DNA from: Petunia secreta
Taxonomy: Eukaryota > Streptophyta > Magnoliopsida > Solanales > Solanaceae
DNA length: 64,000 nucleotides
Direction: 5' to 3'
Assembly: GCA_029990175.1 (NCBI GenBank)
Contig: JARKIP010000038.1
Coordinates: 21,769,501-21,833,500, forward strand
Positions 46,785 to 57,156 of this stretch are shown here, piece after piece. Position 1 is the stretch's first letter. Every line of letters starts with the position of its first letter. The position numbers and the translations under genes were made by a program. The notes beneath the pieces were generated by a model that made no database searches, had not been told where the DNA came from, and saw nothing but the letters and a program-made list of their open reading frames with translations.

Positions 46785-48640
46785 CTACTGCCCCCTCCCC
46801 CCAACTGCCACCACCCCAGTCGGCGGCGGCGTCTAGTCACCGCCGGCCGCCGGCCACCCGCCGGATTTTTTTTGTTTTTTGAATCTAAAAAATGAAATAC
46901 ACATATACACATTGATTTCTCTTTGAAAATACACTTGCAATATACATATAAACAAAAAATACATGTAAATACACAAAAAAATATGTTTGACATATACTAG
47001 ACACACATATACATACAAGGATCTACATATTTACAACTTAAAACATACAAATTTATGTATGGCACACATACACTTGATATAGATACAAAAGCACATATAA
47101 AAAATACAATAGATGCTCATTACACTTTCATACAATGATATACACATACACACTGCCGGCTGGACCATAAGGCAAATGAAGCAATCGCTTGGGACCTCAT
47201 TTTTTAGGGGCCCCATTTTCTACTATTATTTGTATTTTTTAATTATAAATTTTAGATTTTTTAAGTAAAAATTATATAATTTTTTAATAATCCATCAAAA
47301 TAAACTCTCTTGTTTTATGCTAATTGTTTTTTGGGTAATGGTAAGTAGTACCTTTTTGGAACCTATGTAAAGGTAGACATTTTATTTCCGAGGGTAGGTT
47401 ATAATTTTTGATAAAGTGATCATTGTATTGTTTTATTCTCCTTTATCTTTTTAAAAAAATTTTACTCCTTTCGATCAAAAACAAGGCATAAACAATTAAA
47501 TTTATTAGAATTTAAGTACGTCAATTACAAAATATAATTCGGTTAACAAAATGCCCAAAAAAAAAGGAAATTAAAATTTAATACAATCCCAAAGATGAGT
47601 TGTTGAAAAAGATTTAGCAAAGAATAAAAATCTTTACGAGAAAAATATGGAATAATGTTTTTATAGATGAATAAGTAACTAATCTAGGTTAGAATACATT
47701 CTTGAGACATTTTTCTACAAAATATTATACTTTAAGAATTGACAAATATAATGGGAAAAGGCATCGAGGAAGATGGTTAATCTATTTTAAAACCTTGGAC
47801 AAGGTGTTTTGTTTTTGTTGCAAGGACTAATTTAATATAATTTCTACTATTTGTAACTTCAAACGAGGTAATGAAAGTAATATAGATTTGAGTAAATCGT
47901 CACCAAATATAAATATTTCTTAAAATTTAAAAAAAGAAAAAATTAGGGCCCCTCATCGAGGTTTGGCTTTAGGCTACCAACTCTGTTGAGCCGCCCCTGC
48001 ACATACATACACTTGTCCACTGTAAAGATATTCATGTTCATACACAAATATACAGATCCATACACCATGTAAACCAAGACATACACTTTGGTCTGCCTTC
48101 AAACAACCACCACAAACTACAAAGACACCTTCAAACAACCACCACGACATACACATACACGGGTATACAAATGTATACAAGTATATGCACATACAAAAAT
48201 TTTAAAAAATATATATAAAAGAGAAGGAGAAGAAGTAGATCGGAGCTCCGGTTTCGTCCACCGGAGCATCCACTTAGCAGCAACAACAACAACAGACCCG
48301 CACCCAAAGCAAATCCGAGCAGCGAGGATCGAAAGCAACAAGGAAAACGAACAGATCGAGAAACAATGCAGCAACTACAGTGAAAACGGAGCGGTAAATT
48401 GACGATGGAGCAGCAGATCTGCACCGAGGAGGTGGTGCTCTAGCGGTGGCGAGTGGGTGGAGGAAGGGGGGAGAAAGATAGAGAAAAAAGTTAGGGTTTA
48501 AATGTTAGAGAGAGGAGAAAATGTGAAAATAGTATGTTTTGTAATAAACATACAAATATCGGTATATTTTATAATTTCTCAATAATATCGTTATATTTTG
48601 TAATTTTGATGCTTAGTGCGTCAATTAACGTAAAAATCTC
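46785..48640. other. ATACACA-rich repetitive region with a GC-rich block
   Basis: GC-rich CGGCGGCGGCG...CCGGCCGCCGGCC sequence at about 46815-46865 is followed by long runs of ACATACAC/TATACACATA words, split by the hAT-type element at 47151-47999 and resumed to about 48190. Downstream is a purine-rich stretch (48220-48540) with GGTTTCGTCCACCGG and GGTGGAGGAAGGGG. The frames called here are low-complexity. This may be an unclassified transposon with the hAT element inside it. Confidence 0.45.
47151..47999. mobile_element. hAT-type non-autonomous element
   Basis: Length 849 bp, with a perfect 8-bp duplication CACATACA at 47143-47150 and 48000-48007. The right end reads CAGGGGCGG on the complement, a typical hAT end; the left end (CACTGCCGGCTGGACC) is a degraded match. 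Subterminal words AAGGCAAATGAAGCAATCGC and AGGGGCCCC are widespread in Solanaceae repeats. No transposase was seen. The surrounding DNA is rich in ACATACAC, so the duplication is less decisive than elsewhere. Confidence 0.7.
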
Positions 48641-48689
48641 TATTTTTTTATGAGACAAGTACTCAATCCAAGTTAAAACGGGTGTTAGG

Positions 48690-49462
48690 GGTGTTCATAT
48701 GTAGGTATGGTTCGAATTTTAGCTTATTAGTAGCGGTATATCAGTTAGCGGTATGTAATTATATAAAATCAATACCGTACCGATAAGCTATCGGTATATC
48801 TATTATCGATTATTAACGGTTCGGTAGTTAACGGTTCGGTAACCGGTACTACTTGTATCGTCGAAGTAATGCATGAACTCTCAATGATTATATTAGTGTA
48901 CCGCTGCATAAGAACCTTCCAAGCAACCACTAACTAGTACGTAATAATAATAAATACAAGTTGATACTAAAATACAAAGATCCACTAACATTGTCCACTT
49001 TGACAAATCATAACCCTAATATATAGAGAACAACAACTAAATACTTATGTCAAAATGATAAAAAAGAAAAGGAAAGACCAAAGAGTCTGATGACCCGAAA
49101 GTGGAAACCTAGAAGCAGAATCAAACGCATTAAATGGGCCTGTCCTCGTAAGAGTAATGACTACCAATAGCAATAATAGTTGAAGTTTTAACCTATAAAC
49201 TAAAGTTTCAAAAAATTAAAATTTAAAAGAGTTAATATATTAATAATAAATAAAATAAAATATATCAAAATTATCTTATCGGTTATCGGTACGGTAATAG
49301 TAAAGATATTAGATACTGTTACCGTACCGATATCTTATCGACATTAGAAATCAATATTATTACTGAACTGATATACCGTCCTACCAATACCGTTATGCTT
49401 ATCGATAGCGTCATAGCGGTAGCAGTTGAGCTATCCATACCGGTTCGTTTTCGCACACCATT
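48690..49462. mobile_element. MITE-like element with dense GGTA/TACC subterminal repeats
   Basis: Left end GGGGTGTTCATATGTAGG and right end ...CGGTTCGTTTTCGCACACC are weakly inverted. Both flanks are packed with CGGTAACGGT, TATCGGTA and ACCGTACCGATA words, in opposite orientation at the two ends (48735-48870 versus 49275-49445). TTA flanks both ends, which would fit a PIF/Harbinger 3-bp duplication, but the boundaries are approximate. The middle is AT-rich and non-coding. Confidence 0.45.
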
Positions 49463-52093
49463 AGGTGCACCTCAGCATTTATTGAGTAATTATTTCTCGT
49501 ATCATTTTCAAGTTCTAAGGGACACGAACAAATTTCACAAGTTTTATAAGTCTTGTCGGACCAACAGCACTTATAAGTTTTAAACGGTCTCAAGTGTTAC
49601 CGATTCGAGAAGATTTGTAAATAATCAAACTTTCAGTCCGTTAAACTATGATAAGATTGTTGTACGAATTCAATTATCAATATCCCCTCTCCTTCTTCGT
49701 TTCTTTGATCCATATGAAGTAGATTTTTTTTTTCAAAAGGCTTCTTAGTGCATTTAGGAACCACTGCTCTGATCCATATTGCAAGTGTGCATAGAAAATG
49801 AATTCTACACTTCTTAGTAAAATTCACTTCATCCACCAGACCACCACCAACACAGACGTTGGAAAATTGGAATGCTTGTCTCCTGAAAATTTCCTCGGGA
49901 TACTCTTTAGTAATTCTAAATGATGGATATGACATTTTTTATTCTCCATGTAAGAGTCTTAAATAATAGTCTAACTCCAAAGGGGGGAAAATATAATACT
50001 AACTTATGTTAACGCATAATAGAAATTGTCAACTTGATTACACTGTATATTCAAACTTTTGCTCCTCATATCCAGCAACATCATTGAGATGAGATAATTA
50101 GTTCCATTCGTTAAAGAAATAAAACAATATTATATAACCAATGATGTATAGCACCAATTTTTATTAATTACTATATTATTTTAATGGATTATCCAATCAT
50201 TTTAGTAAGTAGTAGGCCCAAATATGATTGGTTGTGTATGACAATGACATAACAACTTCTTGATTCAGAGAATAGGAGGAAGAGAGACATTCAACTAATT
50301 CAGCATCCGTGGAGTGATCAACAGTCCATTTCTTGGACAACTAACCTATCTAAACTTGAGGGCTCTTGAGGACCTAGCAAAAACAAAAACAAAAATTACA
50401 GTGTTTTTGCGATTTTCTTTCCTCTTATAGATATAGGATCATAAGATGATACGCTGAAATGTGTGATTTAGTGGTCAACGAAATGAATAAAATTTTAGTG
50501 ATTAGAGTCTGAAACCCAACAGAGATGAACGACAGGTGCTTTATTTTTATCTGCCCCAAATTGTGGTGGCAGAATCACCTGACATGCGACGGTGGGAGAT
50601 AGCAAGTGCCAATGGTATAGCTTAGGTGCGTGCAGGCAAACCAGTCAACAAATATATAAATCTAGTACATATAAATCTCATGAGACTCGGAGTGGGTAGC
50701 TTGTTCACTTGTACAAAAGATGAAAAGAATAACTCTTGCCTTTTAAATGAAGATATACTTTTAATACTGAAACTTGAGAGTAGTTACTTTTGAAAGAATA
50801 AGAAGTAATTACTAAATAAGTTGACCCTTTATCCAAGTGGTTTGGATCTTAAATTACCACTAAAGAAAAGCCTATTTACTTACACAGGCCTCTGATCAGT
50901 CAGTATTCCCAACTAATTAGACTCCATAAAAATACTAAGTAAAAGAAAAGCCTTGCAAGTTCTCCACAATATGATTCTATTCTTAAGGAATCTTGATTGT
51001 CATGACTATCCAGATCCCTTTTTGGTAACAAGATTGACTAGCAGTTTACAATTAAGAAATCTCTGGAAGTAACAAATACGTAATCAGATCACATCAACAG
51101 TAGTTTAATCTTTAGGGTACAGCTGGTAACATTTTTATTAACTTCAAGGCACACAATTTTTTTCCTTCAAGGAACAGTTCGTTGCACAAAATATCCTCTT
51201 TTCTAGCAACCAGTTATCTGTAAACTGTATGCACAATTACATGTATCACTTGCTCAAACTATGACATCAAATGCATCATAGCAGCGTTAACTAAATACTA
51301 CTTTCAGTTAGTTGAGGAAATAAACAGTGAACAAGAGATAAAGATAGAAGATAAATAATATGAAATAGCTTATCTTCCCTCTTGTCCAGTCTATACCAGT
51401 TGTTTATGACCACCCCAGATGCTCCGCAATCAGGTGCCTGAGATGCTATATTTATGACATTAGTAAGCTATCCTGCTCTCTGTATTAGTTTGGGCAGAAT
51501 AGAACTCAAATTGGCAAACGGCAACTACATGGAATGCCTCATGGTTCTCCATATGGTCGTCAGGCTGTGCAACTCAACGGATGAGAAAAATGCAGACCAC
51601 GAAAGGCTTTCTGTGACTACTCTCAGAAAAATGGCAGCCATAAAAGGTCTTCTTTCACAATTGTCCACAGCAAGGGCAGATGTAGCGTGCAACTTAGGGG
51701 TTCATTTGAACCCTATAGCTTTGGCTCGGATGGACCTTGTGTATATGTTTAAAAAATCCACTAAATAAGTACTACATATAATAGATTTCTAGCCCAATAA
51801 ATCAAATGCGATGGTAGAATCCCAAACTTGAATTCACAATTTCAAAACTTGGGTCCGCGTCTGGTCTTCAGCCTGTAGACCTGAAAAAAGTTGGGTATTC
51901 TCATAGACCTATAGTAATATCTCAAGATATCTTCATTCCAGGGGGGCAATGTTTAGGAAAAGTGGACTTTACGAAAGTACCGGCTGCTCTTAAGAAGCTT
52001 AAAATTTGTTTCCCGTAAGAACAGACCTTCAAAGATCACAATTATGTTTGCTCAGCCTCAGAGTTACTCTATAATTGGATTGGATGAGACAAG
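49463..52093. other. intergenic region downstream of the cis-prenyltransferase gene
   Basis: No gene could be supported. The frames 49633-49935 (minus, 100 codons) and 51454-51768 (plus, 104 codons) are the longest; neither shows a recognisable family. Sequence just below 52094 should be the 3' UTR of the cis-prenyltransferase. Confidence 0.35.
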
Positions 52094-54227
52094 CTAGAAA
52101 CTCTGTCTTCCATAGCGCCTCTGCCTCCGCTGAAAGGAACACAAAGCCTCCAAAAACTCAGATTCACCAAAATCAGGCCAATGCAAATGTGAAAAGTACA
52201 GTTCAGTGTATGCCAACTGCCAGAGTAAGAAATTGCTTAGTCTTAGCTCCCCACTTGTCCTTATAAGTAAATCGGGACACGGAAAATCAGAACAGCTTGT
52301 TTGTAACTCCTTCTCTACTAGGTAACTATTTATGTCTTTGGGTTCGATAATGCCATCCTTCACTTTTTGAGCAATGTTTTGACAAGCTTGTACAACATCA
52401 TTTTGTCCACTATAGTTGACTGCAACAACGAGGTGAAGTCGTGTGTTTTCCTTGGTTGTTTTTACAGCTTTATCTATTAAGTCCTGTAATGACTTGGGGA
52501 GCTTACTGGAGTCTCCAATTATAGACATTCGAATTCCTGCTCTGTATAAATCCAATAAAGCATATAAGGAAACTCTGTAGACTATACAAACTCAATCACA
52601 ACAACGAAGTTTAGGCTCTAAGAAGAAAAAAATCAGAGGATATCCAAATATGCGTATTTGGACAGTGAGAACCAGAATCTATACCAATTAAGTTAGAGGT
52701 TAAACATAATAAACCTAATCAGTCAGTTTTCCATCAACCAGTCTTAAGACATTAAGCATTCATCTTGACAGCAAAGAACTATTTAACAATCTTAGCAGAG
52801 CAGTTTTACTAATAAAAGTCAAAAGTTTTATCAACTAGTCTTAACACATTAAGCATTCATCTTGATATTAATTTCAACTAATTAATGACTATAGGAAAGC
52901 AGTTACACTAGTAACATTGGGTTTTTGGCGACTTGTGATTCTGAGGCAAGACATTTTCCTTCCTTTCTTAAACGTGTCCAGTAAAATAGGTTAAGCTTGT
53001 TTGGATGGTTGTTAGCTATTGTAATGTACCGTATTGACATTATAAAAATAATGTTTGTTTTGATTGTTATTTTAAATTTTTATTGTATCGTATCGTCAAA
53101 CCATATAGAAAATACTACTCTCTTTGTTTCAGTTTATGTGACCCTATTATCTTGTTCTTATGCTAGATGACCCCTTTATAAATATGGATACTGTTTAACT
53201 TAAACTTCCTATTTTATTCTTAATGAGAATCTTTTATAGCTACACAACAATATTAATACTATGTTTAACACCAAAAGTCTTATAAGTCTTGTTAATGAGA
53301 ATTTTCCTTTGTTTCTTAAACGCGTCCAGTTAAATAGGTTAAGCTTGTTTGGATGGTTGTTAGCTATTGTATTGTATCTTATTGTTAAATACAATGTTTA
53401 TTTTGATAGTTATTTTTAAATTTTTATTGTATCGTATCGTTAATCCATCGTTACTTAACAGTAAAAAGTGTCATTCTATGCAACAACTGATTTGATGTGA
53501 TCGCATTGTTACTTTATCTTTTCTCTCTCTGCTTCTCTGTAATAATCTCATTTTACCTTTTACCTACGCTTTCTATAGTATCCCTAACTCGTGGCCTACT
53601 TTTTCTTTTCAATTATGTAAGTCCATCTTCATATTGCTAGTGCGTGATATCATGAAACAACATGAAAAATTATATAATTATGAGACGATATGTAACAACC
53701 ACAAGTTACCTCATAAAATCTTCAAGTTCATTTCTCAGTCCTATTTCCATCAAGCCCATCAAAATATCAACTTCCACCTAAAAATACAACCAAGAAAATA
53801 AAAATCAACAACACCAAACACAAAAAAAGAAAAAAAACCAATATCACTAAAATCAAGAACTGAAAAAGGAACTTACTTTAGGACGAAACCAATTATCAGA
53901 GGAAAAAGCAAAGACAGTAAGAACATTAATTCCCCAATTACAACACAAGTCAACAAGGTTCTTGAATGCTTTAACACCAGCTTCATAACCAAATCCAATA
54001 GGGTAACCTTTCATTTTAGCCCATCTTCTATTTCCATCCATTATTACAGCAACATGTTTAGGCATTAATTCTTGTTTAAGTGGTGAAGGCAATAAAGATT
54101 TATCATTGTTAATTGTGTATCTTATGGAAGTGTTTTTAGCAAAGGTAATTAAAGGGTTAGTTGCTTTTGGTTTGGAGGTTAATCTTGTGGGTGAAAAGAA
54201 GAGTTGGTGGTGGAGGGAAGACACCAT
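52094..54227 (-). CDS. cis-prenyltransferase (polyprenyl/dehydrodolichyl diphosphate synthase family), probably plastid-targeted
   Basis: Three exons, 53877-54227, 53710-53777 and 52094-52541, with GT-AG introns of 99 and 1168 bp, give 288 residues. The enzyme adds isopentenyl units in cis to an allylic diphosphate starter. Motifs in order: HVAVIMDGNRRWAK with catalytic Asp64, FAFSSDNWFRPK (about 106-117), NYSGQNDVVQAC (about 182-193), DLLIRTSGELRLSNFLLWQ (about 230-248), then AYTELYF and WPDFGESEF. The first 50 residues are Ser/Thr/Lys-rich and lack acidic residues, as in a transit peptide. Chain length cannot be read from sequence: plant plastid members make short (neryl) or medium products. 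The name dehydrodolichyl diphosphate synthase is often given automatically. The gene looks intact. Intron 2 holds two diverged direct repeats. Confidence 0.93.
52954..53448. repeat. duplicated 150-bp segment in intron 2 of the cis-prenyltransferase gene
   Basis: Two diverged direct copies, about 52954-53104 and 53302-53448, share TTTCTTAAACG, AATAGGTTAAGC, TTGTTTGGATGGTTGTTAGC and TTTTTATTGTATCGTATCGT. A GTTTCAGTTTATGTGACCC block lies between them. They probably are MITE copies or a duplicated MITE edge. Confidence 0.8.
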
Positions 54228-54493
54228 TTTGCTGGGGGCTATTTTTGGGTAGTTTTTTTTTTTTTGGGGGATTTGGAGGGAGATGAGTTTTGAAGGTTTT
54301 GTGTTGACTTTTGTTGATAAGGGCCGAGAAACTCTTGGCTGTAGTGTTCAACAATGTCAATTATCAATTTTGTGCACGAAACAAAGGAGTACCACACTCA
54401 GTGTTTACTCGCTATCAATAAATACATATTATTTGTTTATAAATACACAATTATCACTCAACAATAATTAATTAATATATTTTCTCTTAATTA

Positions 54494-54768
54494 CTCCCTC
54501 CGTCCCAATTTATGTGGCACCATTTGACCGGGCACGGAGTTTAAGAAAATAGAGGTTGACCTTGTTAAGTGTCAATTTTACCCTTGAAAAAGTGTGAGAG
54601 AGAAGATTTGAGTAATAAAAAAGTTGTTGGTAGGTGTAAAAGTATGTAGGGCCCAACAAGGATAAAATAAAGATGATGCATTAAATAGTTGTCAAATAAG
54701 GAAAGGTGCCACTTATTTTGGGACAAACAAAAAAGGAAATGGTGCCACATAAATTGGGACGGAGGGAG
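54494..54768. mobile_element. Stowaway MITE, copy 2
   Basis: A 275-bp element with near-perfect inverted ends CTCCCTCCGTCCCAATTTAT and TA on both sides (54492-54493 and 54769-54770). It is highly similar along its whole length to 24409-24683. It lies about 270 bp upstream of the cis-prenyltransferase start codon. Confidence 0.95.
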
Positions 54769-55444
54769 TATATAACTTTACTATAGTTAATTGCTATAGT
54801 TCGGTGTAAACGTTCGAATAAATTTTTACCCCCAAAATGATTGTGATGTAACAATGTCAATCAGCACAACTAATATATTACTTGTATTGGGTAAAAATTG
54901 ACGTTCTCGGTTAGCACATCGGTATGATGAATCGAAGAAGAAACGAGCCGATGCTCCGAAGAAGAATGATTGAGGCAATCGATCAAGTCACCGAAGGTGA
55001 ACTTCCAATGTTAATACCGAAGGCGACCCGCGAGCTGAGCTTCGGTAACCTCCTCTTCCAACCGAACAGCAAGGTCACGTCACCGAGGCTAGAGATTGTA
55101 ACCCCGGTGATGCACCTCGGTTCCAACGGCTTTGCAGCCCACGACTTCAGCCCACTAACTCCTCCCATTAATGCCAAGAACATGGGTCGAAGCACAACTG
55201 ATAGTGGAAAACATGGGCAAGGCTCCTAGGCCTATAAATAGAACTTCATTTTGTATCATAGGCATCTAGAAATACTTACTGATACTCTGCCCAAATTTGT
55301 ACTCACTACAATATATTGAAATCAAGTTATTCTTTCGTATTTACGTCTATTTCTTGCATTTATTTAGCTTTGATACGAAGTTTTGCTTATATTCAAACCC
55401 AAATTCGATTTGTGATCCTAAAACTGGTTTAGACCCATACAAAT

Positions 55445-55462
55445 TGGCGCCGTCTGTGGGGA
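55445..55462 (+). other. gypsy primer binding site
   Basis: TGGCGCCGTCTGTGGGGA starts three bases after the LTR end, as in plant gypsy elements. The tRNA it pairs with was not determined. Confidence 0.85.
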
Positions 55463-55531
55463 TATAGGCAGAAACGCTTTGTTCTAAAGTTTCACGTTCT
55501 TTTACGTCAAAGCCTACAGCTCAACGACGTT

Positions 55532-57156
55532 ATGGCTGATAACAGCGACAATCCTAACGAACAGGTTGACGTTCCGTCGAACCAACAGTCCACGTCACTT
55601 ATGACAACCGAAGCGTTCCAAACTTTTGTTGTCAATACACTAAGAGCTCTCCAAGATCGACAGGATGAGTAAATCAATATTAATGCTGAATTCCGTGCCT
55701 CGTTGGAAGCGAGGAATAGTGCAATACCGAATGGCGCCCAGCCTTCAGTTCCAGGTGGAGGCATCCCGACCTTCGTTCCTACGGGTGTGATAATAGGGGG
55801 ACCTCACAACGGAGTCATGTCTGGGGGTTCGGGAAATGTACTAGGCACAACGCCACAATTCGGGACGATTTCTACCGTGGCTGAAACAACGCCCTCGGTC
55901 GACGTCGAAAAATTGACCAGGGAGATTGAAGCACGCGTTGAGGCTCGCGTCGAGGCGCGCGTGGAAAAACGCCTCGAGAGCGTGCCGGGGTTGACAATGG
56001 TTGAAGATGATCTTGATATAGATCAATATAGGGAGCTGCTCTTCAAGCCCGAAGCGGCTCTAGCCCCAACTCCCAAGAACTTCAAACTCATGTTTTTGAA
56101 GAAGTATGATGGGACCACCGATCCCAGAGAGCATGTAAGAGAATACATGGCAATGGTAAAGAGCAACGACTTAACAGCGATAGAGCTCGAGTCGATGTTC
56201 TTAAAAAAGTTTGGCGAGTCCTTGAAGAAAGGAGCTCTGCGTTGGTACATGTGCTTACCAGCGGGGTCGATTTCTACCTTCAAGGAAATGTCAACGCCTT
56301 CGTTAAGGCACACACCGGGGCCCAAAAAATCCTTCAAAGGAAGGAGGACATATGTGAGCTTAAGCAAAAGTCTGGTGAACCACTCAAGGAGTTCCTCGAG
56401 CGCTTTCACGCTGAACGCATAGAGCTGCCTCGGATGGATGATACTCTGGCCATTATGGCATTTTAAAAGGGTATCAATATTCGCAATTCTGACGCTGCTG
56501 CTGAATTGCGAAAGGAGCTCCAATAATACCAAGTTTTGACATGGGAGGATCTACACAAACGGACTTACTCCAAAATCGGATTGGAGGAAGGTGAGTTCAA
56601 AAGTCGAGGTTACAATTATAAAAACCGAGGCGAATCCTCGCACCGCGTCGAGGTGTCGCGAGGAAATCCGAAGGGGAGGTACGAACCATACACCTTAATA
56701 AGGCAGCCTGTTAGCCAAAGGCTGGGAAATTCCTTCGGAAATTCATACACAAGTCCGCACATAAGCCAACGGCTCGGGGGGAAGGTTCAACCCAACACGA
56801 ACCAAAGAAATTCCTCAGGCCCAGCTTTGGCCCCCAATAAGGATCTGCCTCGGATCCCTGACTACAATTTCAACATATCGACCTCGGAGTTGGTCAATGT
56901 AGTCAAAGGGACTGCCGGGGTGAGATTGCCCAAAGACATGAGGACTCCAGCAGATAAGAGAGACCACAATTTATACTGCGAGTTCCATGCGGATTATGTC
57001 CACCGAACCGAGGATTGAAAAGCTTTGCGCCTCGAGGTGGATCACTTATTGAAAAAATGAGTATTGGCTGATTTCCTCACCGACAAGGGAAAGGACAATT
57101 TCTCCAAGAACCGAGGTGATGGGTAACCACCTCGGGCTCCACCCCCGGAAAGAGTT
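55532..57156 (+). pseudogene. gypsy gag, broken
   Basis: ATG at 55532 opens gag, but TAA at 55670-55672 stops it after 46 codons. The same frame continues with a Pro/Gly-rich region, a repeated acidic/basic EARVEARVEARVE segment near 55930, and the capsid core PKNFKLMFLKKYDGTTDPREHV (57 bp around 56075). A frame change falls near 56290, then further stops near 56464 and 56525. The 56536-57018 part is the C-terminal region, with PYT and HYCEFH-type spacing of degenerate Cys/His residues. Confidence 0.8.

Noticed and set aside
48131..48424. Low-complexity minus-strand frames (Leu/Cys-rich)
   Set aside because: Three overlapping frames in GC- and purine-biased sequence without any domain; composition explains them.
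49633..49935. 100-codon minus-strand frame
   Set aside because: No domain recognised and no splice partners; could be chance or a remnant.
51454..51768. 104-codon plus-strand frame near the cis-prenyltransferase
   Set aside because: No recognisable family, no partner exons, and it lies in the probable downstream region of a gene on the other strand.
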